Source: a virus
DNA length: 39,451 nt
Virus record (IMG/VR): IMGVR_UViG_3300045747_000668
Span: 1-39,451 of that record
Strand: one strand, 5' to 3'
Of the stretch, positions 20,198 to 27,781 are shown piece after piece; within the stretch, counting starts at the first letter, position 1, and the number at the start of each line of letters is the position of its first letter. A program made the position numbers and the translations under genes. Below the pieces are notes generated by a model. The model was not told where the DNA came from. It searched no databases and was given only the letters and a program-made list of their open reading frames with translations.

Positions 20198-20305
20198 AGC
20201 GCGGTGGACAGCGCGTACCCGTCTGGGTCTGTCAGGGCCGGTCAACGCCTACGCCACGCCTAACGTGGGTGCGATGTTGATCCGTTACGCGCTGTCCGCC
20301 GCGCT
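20198..20305 (-). ncRNA. Structured leader RNA with a 20-bp closing stem (riboswitch-like or independent ncRNA)
   Basis: Minus-strand bases 20305-20286 and 20217-20198 pair over 20 positions with a single wobble, including the perfect 12-mer GGACAGCGCGTA/TACGCGCTGTCC. Inside, GGATCAAC (20283-20276) pairs with GTTGACC (20246-20240) with one bulged A, and CCACG-TTAGG-CGTGG (20268-20254) forms a hairpin; a further hairpin is possible around CCCTGACAGACCCAGACGGG. The structure lies between the gene at 20325 and the ribosome binding site of the gene at 20169. I do not recognise a known riboswitch class, and no T-arm is seen. Confidence 0.55.
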
Positions 20306-20324
20306 CGAAGCGGCGGGTTAGATC

Positions 20325-20981
20325 TTACGCGCTCTTCTTCGCGGCCTTGGCCGCCTTCTTCGCGTCACGGTCGGCGATCATCTTTTGGACGATGGCGTTG
20401 GACGTCTCGGCCGCCTTCTTGACGGCAGTCGTGGCGACCTCGAGCGCGGTCGGGGCCTTGGCGCTGACCTTGACCACAGGCTTCGCAGCGCGGACAACGG
20501 CGCCCGCAGTGGCGGAGTAGTCTTCACCGAACTTGACGAGCAGGTGGCGGCGGTACCAAGCGGGGTAGGTCTTCTTGTCGTCGCCGAGGCTGAACTCAGT
20601 CTGCAGGGTGGCGAAGGTCTCGACGTTGGTCTTACCGGCGCGGATCAGTTCGAGGGCGGCGGACGTCACGGTGCGCTTCGCAGTCGTCGGCGCCTTGGCC
20701 TTGGCGGTCTTCTTGGCGGTCTTGGCCGCGGCGAGGCTGGCGGACTCGTCGAGCTCATCGGCGTCTTGGGCGTGCGGGTCGGCAGCGCCGTTGACGACGC
20801 GGCCCTTGGGGGCGGTCTTGGCGGCGACGAAGGCAACGGCGGCGGCCTGCTTGACGATGAACTGGCCGTCGGCGGCCTCGATGAACTGGTCGTAGTCGGC
20901 GCGCAGGACGCCCAGCTTCTTGAGCAGGGCGGTCGCGCTGTCGCGACGGGCGAAGGTCTTGATCTGGTCGAAGGCGGTCAT
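20325..20981 (-). CDS. Lys/Ala-rich protein with central WYR domain (paralogue of the 1320-2300 product)
   Basis: A 218-residue protein. It has an N-terminal helical part (FDQIKTFARRDSATALLKKLG), a histone H1-like linker (AKTAKKTAKAKAPTTAKR), a compact domain ALELIRAGKTNVETFATL...FSLGDDKKTYPAWYRRHLLVKFGE, and a second basic tail ending KKAAKAAKKSA. The compact domain aligns with the C-terminal domain of the 1320-2300 product. It probably coats or contacts nucleic acid through its tails; this is inference. ATG 20981 has the GCTGAGGAGCA site (20996-20986), a leader hairpin and its own promoter, so it is likely an early abundant protein. Confidence 0.6.
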   Translation of the reverse strand: MTAFDQIKTFARRDSATALLKKLGVLRADYDQFIEAADGQFIVKQAAAVAFVAAKTAPKGRVVNGAADPHAQDADELDESASLAAAKTAKKTAKAKAPTTAKRTVTSAALELIRAGKTNVETFATLQTEFSLGDDKKTYPAWYRRHLLVKFGEDYSATAGAVVRAAKPVVKVSAKAPTALEVATTAVKKAAETSNAIVQKMIADRDAKKAAKAAKKSA

Positions 20982-21035
20982 GTGGTGCTCCTCAGCGCGG
21001 GTTGCGACTGGCGAGATTGCCGAGTCGATGGTTAG

Positions 21036-21065
21036 ATCATAGTGTGTGGCCAGTAGGTTGTACAA
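21036..21065 (-). promoter_or_regulatory. Promoter of the Lys/Ala-rich protein gene
   Basis: TTGTAC (21065-21060) and TATGAT (21041-21036) are separated by 18 bases. The leader then forms CGACT-C-GGC-AATCTC-GCC-AGTCG just before GCTGAGGAGCA. Confidence 0.5.
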
Positions 21066-21074
21066 CATTATTTT

Positions 21075-21101
21075 CTAGTACGTGTACTAGTGAGCTAGTA
21101 C
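21075..21101. promoter_or_regulatory. Operator-like palindromes upstream of the 21036-21065 promoter
   Basis: CTAGTAC-GT-GTACTAG (21075-21090) is a 7-bp inverted repeat, and a third copy of CTAGTAC follows at 21095-21101, overlapping the stop of the upstream gene. The position just upstream of the -35 suits a regulator site. Confidence 0.35.
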
Positions 21102-21649
21102 GCTCCACGCCGCTTCGTCGACTTCGGCTTGGCGCGCAGGGCGCGGACGCGTTCGATGCGGGCGATGGCCTCGGCCATGGCGGCGTGCTTGAGGGTGGGC
21201 TGCTGCTCGAGCGGCTCGATCTCGACTGGCTCGCGCTGCCCAGTCCAGGGGCTGATGCACTCGAGGCGGAGCCGCTGCTTGGCCAGGCTGTGGCGGACAC
21301 GGAAGGACGCCTCCTTCACGCCGCACTCCTCGGCAGCGAGGGACAACGTGCTGAGGCCGCCGTCTTCGTGGTACTCGGGCCAGCTGATCCAAAGGAACTT
21401 GGTCCGCGTGATCGCGCGCTGCGGAGAGACCAGCGCTTGGCTCTGCGCCATGCGCTCGGCGCGAAGGCGGAACGCGTCGCCGTTCGGGACGTGGAACCTC
21501 GGTCCCGGGCCGATGAGCCAGTCAGCGTGATCGGCTGGTAGCTTGAGCGCTTCGAGCAGCGCGAGGACGTCGGGTTTGAGTCGAGCGCGGGACGCGACGC
21601 CCGGGACTTGGGACGTGAGCTCAGCGAGATGAGCCAAGATATTCGCCAT
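21095..21649 (-). CDS. Putative helix-turn-helix early protein, first gene of the left arm
   Basis: A 184-residue protein. The segment LSTLSLAAEECGVKEASFRVRHSLAK (about residues 98-124) reads as a helix-turn-helix. The N-terminal part is helical, and the C-terminus is basic (RIERVRALRAKPKSTKRRGAY). It could be an early regulator acting on its own control region. ATG 21649 has TCTGGAGA about 6 bases upstream and a TATAAT box about 30 bases upstream. The DNA-binding call is by eye only. Confidence 0.5.
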   Translation of the reverse strand: MANILAHLAELTSQVPGVASRARLKPDVLALLEALKLPADHADWLIGPGPRFHVPNGDAFRLRAERMAQSQALVSPQRAITRTKFLWISWPEYHEDGGLSTLSLAAEECGVKEASFRVRHSLAKQRLRLECISPWTGQREPVEIEPLEQQPTLKHAAMAEAIARIERVRALRAKPKSTKRRGAY

Positions 21650-21676
21650 TAGATTCTCCAGATAATACGACGCCTA

Positions 21677-21682
21677 ATTATA
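21677..21682 (-). promoter_or_regulatory. Leftward -10 box TATAAT (start of left-arm transcription)
   Basis: Perfect TATAAT on the minus strand; the -35 (TTTTCG, 16 bases away) is poor. The start would lie about 20 bases before ATG 21649. Confidence 0.5.
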
Positions 21683-21700
21683 GGGCGAAATTCGAGCGCG

Positions 21701-21770
21701 AAAACCTTTTATTCTACTTCTATGATTCTACTATCCTTTAAAGAAAGTTCAATCAAAGGAGATAGAAAGA
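21701..21770 (+). repeat. 70-base regulatory element, copy 1
   Basis: It aligns without gaps to 38485-38554 with 57 of 70 bases the same. It begins AAAACCTTTT, has TATGAT at 21721-21726 in the place of TATAAT in copy 2, and then a hairpin region (CTATCCTTT with AAAGG-AG-ATAG). AATCAAAGGA is fully conserved. It probably acts as a rightward promoter plus structured leader; see copy 2. Confidence 0.7.
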
Positions 21771-21945
21771 AGAAGTTCGAGCGGTAGTAGCTCTAATAGT
21801 TAGTTGTAATTGTGCGCGCTCCGCTCACTCATTTCACCGCCCAATAAGCGGGCAAAAAAGTGGGCCACAACTCTCTAGTGGTGTACAGGGGGGGAAAAAT
21901 ATTTTCGTAGTGGCGCGCCCCTCGACGCTTTTCCGTGTATACCCC

Positions 21946-21954
21946 TGCTATACT
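21946..21954 (+). promoter_or_regulatory. Rightward extended -10 promoter TGCTATACT
   Basis: TGCTATACT would start transcription near 21961, ahead of the terminase genes. A second TGTATAC-like box lies about 10 bases upstream. Confidence 0.55.
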
Positions 21955-22044
21955 GTCCATCGTTTCACATGGTGAAGCTTTGGCGCGTTGGACAACGTGC
22001 GTCGACCCAGGCCCTCCACTCACTCCAACAATGGAACCACGAGC

Positions 22045-22656
22045 GTGGCGTATCGGACCAACGACACATCCTTTGCCCCAGGCAAGAGCGGCAATCCGAA
22101 TGGCCGACCAAAGGGTACGATCTCGTACAGGGACTTGCTGACCGCAGAGGAACGCGCAGAGCTCGCCAACGCAGCGGGCTGCACGCCGCTCCAGTTCCTC
22201 ATCTCGGTGATGCTCGACAAGGAGGGCGCGCCACTCTTCACTCGGCTCGACGCGGCGAAGGCCGCGGCCCCGTACATGCATCGGAAGATGCCGATCGCCG
22301 TCGAGCTGCCGAACCAGCCCACGCAGGTCGATGTCGCCAAGCTGCTGGCGCTGCCACGGGCCGAGCGCGAGGCGCTTCTGTCGACGCTGACGAAGCTCGG
22401 CATCAACCTTGGAGTCGGCGCTCCGCAGGTCACAGGCGCCATGCCCGTCATCGACAAGGCCGTGGCCGGCGCGATCGCTGCCAGATACACAACCCGTGGC
22501 CCAGATGCACCGCTGCCGCCGAGCGACGCCGCGAAGAAGGCCACGCAGAACGCTCGGGTCGCTGCAGCGCTCGCCAAGACCGGAGCGGTCAACGCTCGGG
22601 GCGAAGCCGTCGCGCCACGCAAGACGATGGTGCCAACCAAGAAAGTGGTGAAGTGA
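22045..22656 (+). CDS. DUF5681-like protein, candidate small terminase subunit
   Basis: A protein of about 203 residues from GTG 22045. The start has TSFAPGKSGNPNGRPKGTISYRDLL; the GNPxGRPKG motif is the mark of DUF5681, often found just before large terminase genes. The rest is Ala-rich and helical and ends with a basic tail. A role in recognising phage DNA for packaging is inferred from position. A longer form from TTG 21988 is open; I prefer GTG 22045 because the motif then lies close to the N-terminus, as in the family. Neither start has a strong ribosome binding site. The stop overlaps the next start (TGATG). Confidence 0.65.
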   Translation: MAYRTNDTSFAPGKSGNPNGRPKGTISYRDLLTAEERAELANAAGCTPLQFLISVMLDKEGAPLFTRLDAAKAAAPYMHRKMPIAVELPNQPTQVDVAKLLALPRAEREALLSTLTKLGINLGVGAPQVTGAMPVIDKAVAGAIAARYTTRGPDAPLPPSDAAKKATQNARVAAALAKTGAVNARGEAVAPRKTMVPTKKVVK

Positions 22657-22907
22657 TGCCGAACGTGCTTGAGCTCGTCAACGCCGGCCGGACCAAGCCG
22701 GTCCTCGACGACATCCCTGCGACGCTGCGGCTCCACGCCGACAAGCTCGAGCGCGGCGAGGCTACGGCCTACCGCGGCGTCCTCGTGCTGCGTCAAGACG
22801 ACAACAGGCTGACGGTCATCGGACTCGGCAGCGAAGCGCGACATGAGTTGGCCATCGTTGACCTGCAGGCCGCAGCGCTGATGATGCTGCTCGGAGGCGA
22901 GGCGTGA
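22656..22907 (+). CDS. Hypothetical protein, 83 residues, between terminase genes
   Basis: It has a helical N-terminus (VLELVNAG, IPATLRLHADKLERGEA) and a beta segment (YRGVLVLRQDDNRLTVIGLG), ending in LQAAALMMLLGGEA. Proteins of this shape are frequent companions of phage packaging genes, with no known role. It overlaps the previous stop by one base and the terminase start by four (GTGA). Confidence 0.65.
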   Translation: MPNVLELVNAGRTKPVLDDIPATLRLHADKLERGEATAYRGVLVLRQDDNRLTVIGLGSEARHELAIVDLQAAALMMLLGGEA

Positions 22908-24505
22908 AGCAGCACGGCGACGTCGCAGCGGGAGGCTTCGACCTCCGATCGCTGGCCGTCGCCGTCGAGGCCTCGCTGCTGAGCGAGTCACTCGTCGACT
23001 TCGTCCAGGCGGCGTGGCCGATCCTCGAGCCGCAGACCGACCTGCGCTGGGGCTGGGCGCTCGACGCCATCTGCCAACACCTGACCGCCGTGACCGACGG
23101 CCACATCACTCGGCTGCTGATGAACGTGCCGCCCGGCTGCATGAAGAGCCTGCTGACCGGCGTGCTCTGGCCGGCGTGGGAGTGGACGCGGCCCGGGTTC
23201 CGAAGCACGCGGTACCTCGGCACGGCGCACAAGCAAGCCCTCGCCATCCGCGACAACATCAAGTGCCGGCGCCTGATCCAGAGTCCTTGGTACCAAGCGC
23301 GCTGGCCGATCGAGCTCGTCAAGGAGGCTGACCTCAAGTTCGAAAACGCCGACACCGGGTTCCGTGAGGCCATGTCGTTCAGCGGCATGACCGGGTCGCG
23401 TGGCGATCGCGTGCTGCTCGACGATCCGCTGTCGGTCGACGGCGGCAACAGCGATGCCGAGCTCTTGGCCGCCGAACGCACGTTCACCGAGTCGCTGCCC
23501 ACCCGCGTCAACAACGAAGCGTCTGCGATCGTCGTCATCATGCAACGCGTCGCCGAGAAGGACACGTCTGGTATCATCATCGCCAAGGACCTTGGCTACA
23601 CGCACCTGATGCTGCCAATGCGCTTCGACCCGAAGCGTCGGTGCAAGACAAGCATCGGCTTCGTCGACCCGCGCAAGAAGGACGGCGAGCTCCTGTTCCC
23701 CGAACGGTTCCCCGAGCGCGAGGTGCGACGGCTCGAGAAGGTGCTTGGCGAGTACGCGGTCGCTGGCCAGCTGCAGCAGCGGCCCACGCCGCGCGGCGGC
23801 GGCATGTTCAAGGACAAGTTCCTGCAGCTGTGGCCGAAGGGCAAGAAGTGGCCAGCGCTGCACTTCGTGCTGCAGTCCTACGACACAGCCTTCACCGACA
23901 AGACGACGAACGACCCGACGGCGTGCACCGTCTGGGGCGTGTGGAAGAACGAGAAGGATAAGTTCAACATGCTCCTGCTCGACGCGTGGAGCGCACACCT
24001 GAACTACGCCAAGGCTCGGAAGCGGATCGTGACCGACTGGTCGAACCGGTATGGCGTCGACAAGGGCGACACGACGAGCCGCGGCCGCAAGCCTGACGAC
24101 GTCCTCGTGGAAGACAAGGGCTCGGGCATCGGCATCATTCAGGAGCTGCGATCGGCGCGCGTCCCGGTCAAGAGCTACAACCCCGGTCGCGCCGACAAGA
24201 CAGCGCGCGGCCACCAAGCGCTGCCGCTCTACGAGCTCGGCATCGTGTACGTGCCCGAGGCGACGTCCGAGCCGCAGGCTGGCGTCGAGCTGCACCTCCG
24301 GCGCTACGTCGAGTGGGCACGGCCCTTCGTCAACGAGCTGACCAAGTTCGGGCCGGGCGCCGACGCCGACGATTACGTGGACACGTTCACGCAGGCCACG
24401 ATCTTCCTGCGCGACGCGGGCTGGCTCGACCTCGAGCAGGCTGACGAGGACGAAGACCTCGAGCCGCAGGTCTACGACAAACCGCATCGCAACCCATACG
24501 ATTGA
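22904..24505 (+). CDS. terL: Terminase large subunit
   Basis: A 533-residue packaging motor. The ATPase domain has Walker A PPGCMKS at residues 76-82, a Walker B at 170-174 (VLLDD) followed by PLSVDGG, and a coupling region near VIMQRVAEKD. The C-terminal RNase H-like nuclease shows YDTAFTDKTTNDPTACTVWG, VEDKGSGIGIIQEL and ADDYVDTFTQA, which supply the acidic metal ligands. Length and motif order are typical of Terminase_6 family proteins. It cuts and pumps phage DNA into the prohead through the portal. The start GTG 22904 is coupled by GTGA to the upstream gene. Confidence 0.95.
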   Translation: MKQHGDVAAGGFDLRSLAVAVEASLLSESLVDFVQAAWPILEPQTDLRWGWALDAICQHLTAVTDGHITRLLMNVPPGCMKSLLTGVLWPAWEWTRPGFRSTRYLGTAHKQALAIRDNIKCRRLIQSPWYQARWPIELVKEADLKFENADTGFREAMSFSGMTGSRGDRVLLDDPLSVDGGNSDAELLAAERTFTESLPTRVNNEASAIVVIMQRVAEKDTSGIIIAKDLGYTHLMLPMRFDPKRRCKTSIGFVDPRKKDGELLFPERFPEREVRRLEKVLGEYAVAGQLQQRPTPRGGGMFKDKFLQLWPKGKKWPALHFVLQSYDTAFTDKTTNDPTACTVWGVWKNEKDKFNMLLLDAWSAHLNYAKARKRIVTDWSNRYGVDKGDTTSRGRKPDDVLVEDKGSGIGIIQELRSARVPVKSYNPGRADKTARGHQALPLYELGIVYVPEATSEPQAGVELHLRRYVEWARPFVNELTKFGPGADADDYVDTFTQATIFLRDAGWLDLEQADEDEDLEPQVYDKPHRNPYD

Positions 24506-24516
24506 AGGACGCCGCC

Positions 24517-24795
24517 ATGCTCCCGCTCCCAACCAGGCTCCCAACCCTTGGCCAACTGGTCATCGTGAATGGTATCCACTCAAACGGCGCCACCGAGCAC
24601 CCCGCAATTATCACGCGGGTCTGGGGGCACGACATGGTCAACCTGACCGTCTTCCCGGACGACGTACCGCCCACCACCCGTACCAGCGTCAAGTTGGTCC
24701 GTACCAAGGCCGAAGCGCTGAAAGCCAGCGAGGTCTGGTCGATGGTGTGCTACTACGCCGACGCGCCGAGCGCCGAGCAAGGAGGTGCAGCGTGA
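24517..24795 (+). CDS. Small conserved phage protein, SH3-like
   Basis: A 92-residue protein. The run GQLVIVNGIHSNGATEHPAII, then TRVWGHDMVNLTVFPDD, recurs in phages near structural genes and looks like a small beta barrel. ATG 24517 has GAAGGA about 8 bases upstream; the terminase stop lies just before it. Confidence 0.65.
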   Translation: MLPLPTRLPTLGQLVIVNGIHSNGATEHPAIITRVWGHDMVNLTVFPDDVPPTTRTSVKLVRTKAEALKASEVWSMVCYYADAPSAEQGGAA

Positions 24796-24854
24796 CTCTT
24801 TTCATCTTTGGCGTCTTGGTGATAATCTGTGCTGGTGGCCGTCGTGTCCCCTAG
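24792..24854 (+). CDS. Possible 20-residue hydrophobic peptide
   Basis: GTG 24792 overlaps the previous stop in a GTGA and is preceded by AAGGAGG six bases away, the best ribosome binding site in this part of the arm. The peptide is almost entirely a hydrophobic stretch (LFIFGVLVIICAGG) and ends at TAG 24854. It may be a real micropeptide, a leader for the overlapping next gene, or chance. Confidence 0.35.
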   Translation: MTLFIFGVLVIICAGGRRVP

Positions 24855-25131
24855 ATCGCACTCACCGGTACTCAAGTTGACGGACGCAGTCGAGGACTGC
24901 CGCTACGAGACCGTGCGATCCACGCTCGAGCGAGCGCTTGCCAGTGAAGAGCTCGGCTCTTGGACCAACTGCGCGTTGGTCTTCGTCGATGAACGCACAA
25001 TCAACGGCGAGCGCAACTATCGCGTCAAGACCATGGCTAGCGCCATGGACCTCAGTGAAATTGTGGCTCTGCTCGAACTCGCCAAGCTTTGCCAAGCCGC
25101 AGACATGGGCTTCAACCGAGGAACATCATGA
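24829..25131 (+). CDS. Hypothetical protein, about 100 residues, before the tailspike
   Basis: An alpha/beta protein with CRYETVRSTLERALASEEL, TNCALVFVDERTINGERNYRV and SEIVALLELAKLC. No family recognised. The start is unsure: GTG 24829 and GTG 24835 are both possible, neither with a ribosome binding site, and translation may be coupled to the short peptide frame that it overlaps. Its stop overlaps the tailspike ATG in an ATGA. Confidence 0.5.
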   Translation: MLVAVVSPRSHSPVLKLTDAVEDCRYETVRSTLERALASEELGSWTNCALVFVDERTINGERNYRVKTMASAMDLSEIVALLELAKLCQAADMGFNRGTS

Positions 25132-27689
25132 CCTTCCCACAAAACACTGCTTGGGGCCACCTCGGCGTCAGGTCGTCGGCGCAGTTCGCGCTGATGAGCG
25201 CGGTCGTCTACACCGGCGCTGAAGTCTACGTCGATGACGGCACGACTACGCTCAAGAGCTATTTCAGTGACGGAGTCAGTTGGAATCCAATTCTGACGAC
25301 GGCAGAAGCAGCAGCGGTGTCGCCTGTGGTGTTGTCCACCAGTACGGCGGATGCTGATGCGAACAGCGCACTGATTGCCGCATCTCTGTCTGCCAACGGT
25401 CAATGCCTGGTCGTTACCCCTGGCGTCTACACCATCGGCAAAACGATTGACCTGCGCAGCTACACGCGACTGATCACCGCGCCAGGCGTTGAGCTAAAGC
25501 TAGCCAGCGGGGTCAGTTGCAACATGGTGCGCAACTACTACGCGCAGCAGATTTTCAACCCGACGACGCGCGTGAGTATTGCCGGGACAACGGTGACTTT
25601 CATCGAGCCAGGCCATAACCGCAGCGTGGGTGAGCAGGTCTACATCGAGAACACCACCGGGAACACCAGTGTCAACGGGCTGCAGACGATCACTGCACTG
25701 ACCGGATCGGGGGACACCTATGGCTGGAAGATCGTTGTTGGCAGCTCTGCCGCAATCACCAACCCGGCGACATCGCGCATTTGGGTTGGCAGATACAACG
25801 CTATTCCTGCAGCCAATATCACCCGCACGACCACGACAGCCAGCGTGACATGGACCAGCGCGGCGCCTGGCGTTTGCACTTGGACAGCGCACGGGCGCGG
25901 CGCGAACGATCCTGTCACGTTCAGTGCAGCGGCAATGCCAACGGGCTTGACTGCGGGTACGGTGTACTACGTCACCCCGGGCTCGTGCACGACAAACACG
26001 TTCCAGGTCAGCGCATACCCCAACGGCCCTGCGTTGACGACATCCAGCACGGGTACGACGGTGGTCGGTTACTACGGCACCGTAACCGTGACCGAGGCCG
26101 GGCATCGCCGCTTGGTTGGGGACCATATCTACATCACCGGGGCGACAGGCGCTAACACGTTCAACGGACCGCAAGAAATCTCCGGCTCGCTGGATGGCGT
26201 TTCTTGGACCTACGTCAACCCAGGCGTTGCGGAGTCGTCCAGTACTGTCGGCTACGTCGCGGGGGATACGCAAATCTTCGTCGATGTCTGGCGCATGAAC
26301 TACGACGCCGACAACCACACCTCAGACGCAATCTGGGGGCAAGTTGGATTGTTTGTGAACGTCGGAAATTCTGAATTCTGGTTCCGAAATGTCGTGAACT
26401 CGCGCGATGGCGGTGTCACAAACTACAACATGGGGAACTGCAAATACCCAGTGTATCGCTGCTCACGAACCAGCACTTTCAATTCGCGCGGCGGCCTTCA
26501 GTTTTCCGCAGCATCAAACAACGTGCTTATTGGAACGGTGGACAACTCTGGGTGCTACGACGACACGATTGCCTGGGGCTTCTCTCCCAACTCCGGCGCC
26601 TTCGGCGGCACGGCAAGTCCATCAGGCTCCGCGCATATGGGTGTGCTGCGCATTGACCGGGTGAACTACCAATCGCAGAACACCAACAGCGGCATCAAGT
26701 TCGCTGTTGCGGACGGATATTCGCTTGGCTCTGCCACGATTGGAGAAGTGGTCGGACGCGGCTGCATCACGGTGGGAGACCCAGGTAACGGCACGGCCGG
26801 GTACATGGATCAACTCATCATCAGCAACGCCAACAACACGCCGTTCAACGCGACCGATCCGCAGATCAACTGCCAAGCGCTGTCACGCATCAACAAGCTG
26901 GAAATCAACTCGGCTCGCGACAACACCAGTGGCCAGAACTATTTCCTAAACCTTGGATACGCCACCCAGACCATTGACACGATCATCCTAGACAAGTATC
27001 AAAACCAAGGTTCGCCGACCAATATCGCAATCTTCTGCGGATCAGGAACGTTAACGGTAAACAACTTCCACTGCTCAAACTCGCACGTTACTTTGGGCCC
27101 TGCGGGAGACTTTTTGCGGGTTGCTGGCACAACCACGGTGGGGCATGTTTTCTTCAGCAACATAAAGGTTCTCGGACCTGGCAACTCAGGGAATCTTGTC
27201 GCAACTTCCGCCAGCGGCACCATCCAGAACGCCCACTTCAACAGCATCAGCGGAAACTGCAACCAAGTGTTGATTGCCAAGTCCAATCAGGGCACGACGA
27301 TGAGCGTGCTGTTGAATGATGTGCACTGCAATACCGCAGTGAACGACAACGCCACCGCGCAGGCGTTCAACATATACGCCAGCAACCTCTACAACCTTGG
27401 CAATAACTCGACGTACCATTTTGTCGCTGGCGGCTCAGGTGCGTGGAAGATTCGGTGCGGACCGATTCAGCACCAAGCCGGCTTCCTGTGCAGCTTCGGC
27501 GGCACGACCAGCGTGAGTATCAGCGGCATCTTCTGCCAAGTTGACCTCGGCGCAAGTGGCGCTGCGCCTCCTGCGCGGCTGGTGCCGGCGGCCGGCGACA
27601 TCCTCTACAACACCAACGCCACCGGTCCAGGGTTGTATGCCTATAAGGCAACAGCGGTGGCGGCTTGGACGCTGTTCGCGGCTGGCTGA
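25128..27689 (+). CDS. Tailspike / tail fibre with beta-helix (putative depolymerase)
   Basis: An 853-residue protein. The N-terminal 60 residues (MTFPQNTAWGHLGVRSSAQF, then VYVDDGTTTLKSYF) probably attach it to the virion. From about residue 70 a pectate-lyase-like start is seen (DADANSALIAASLSANGQCLVVTPGVYTI). Two related beta modules lie at about 150-200 and 315-362 (VTFIEPGHNRSVGEQVYIENTTG and VTVTEAGHRRLVGDHIYITGATG), separated by a module with AMPTGLTAGTVYYVTPG. The rest is Asn/Gly/Thr-rich repeats typical of a right-handed beta-helix. It should bind and perhaps cut surface polysaccharide. The gene is less GC-rich than its neighbours, which suggests a module acquired by transfer. ATG 25128 has GAGGAA upstream. 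Confidence 0.8.
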   Translation: MTFPQNTAWGHLGVRSSAQFALMSAVVYTGAEVYVDDGTTTLKSYFSDGVSWNPILTTAEAAAVSPVVLSTSTADADANSALIAASLSANGQCLVVTPGVYTIGKTIDLRSYTRLITAPGVELKLASGVSCNMVRNYYAQQIFNPTTRVSIAGTTVTFIEPGHNRSVGEQVYIENTTGNTSVNGLQTITALTGSGDTYGWKIVVGSSAAITNPATSRIWVGRYNAIPAANITRTTTTASVTWTSAAPGVCTWTAHGRGANDPVTFSAAAMPTGLTAGTVYYVTPGSCTTNTFQVSAYPNGPALTTSSTGTTVVGYYGTVTVTEAGHRRLVGDHIYITGATGANTFNGPQEISGSLDGVSWTYVNPGVAESSSTVGYVAGDTQIFVDVWRMNYDADNHTSDAIWGQVGLFVNVGNSEFWFRNVVNSRDGGVTNYNMGNCKYPVYRCSRTSTFNSRGGLQFSAASNNVLIGTVDNSGCYDDTIAWGFSPNSGAFGGTASPSGSAHMGVLRIDRVNYQSQNTNSGIKFAVADGYSLGSATIGEVVGRGCITVGDPGNGTAGYMDQLIISNANNTPFNATDPQINCQALSRINKLEINSARDNTSGQNYFLNLGYATQTIDTIILDKYQNQGSPTNIAIFCGSGTLTVNNFHCSNSHVTLGPAGDFLRVAGTTTVGHVFFSNIKVLGPGNSGNLVATSASGTIQNAHFNSISGNCNQVLIAKSNQGTTMSVLLNDVHCNTAVNDNATAQAFNIYASNLYNLGNNSTYHFVAGGSGAWKIRCGPIQHQAGFLCSFGGTTSVSISGIFCQVDLGASGAAPPARLVPAAGDILYNTNATGPGLYAYKATAVAAWTLFAAG

Positions 27690-27781
27690 TGACCCCCACC
27701 CCAGCCGCCTAACCAATACAGAGACCTCAAGGTCCAGTCTAAAAGTGATCGCCTAACAAAAATCTATGATTGGACCTCGTT

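Larger units (their letters stand above)
21650..22044. promoter_or_regulatory. Divergent control region between the two arms
   Basis: This stretch of about 395 bases holds no convincing gene. It is clearly more AT-rich than its surroundings. From left to right it contains the leftward TATAAT box, the 70-base repeat copy 1 with TATGAT, a stretch with a short inverted repeat (GCCCAATAAGCGGGC near 21840-21855), a run of seven G followed by AAAAATATTTT (21888-21904), and the rightward TGCTATACT promoter. It is a candidate site for early transcription control and possibly for a replication origin, but no repeat array of an origin type is seen. Confidence 0.6.

Noticed and set aside
21840-21862. 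Short inverted repeat GCCC...GGGC next to AAAAAA in the control region as a terminator
   Set aside because: The stem is only 4 bp, and the A-run gives T on the wrong side for either strand.
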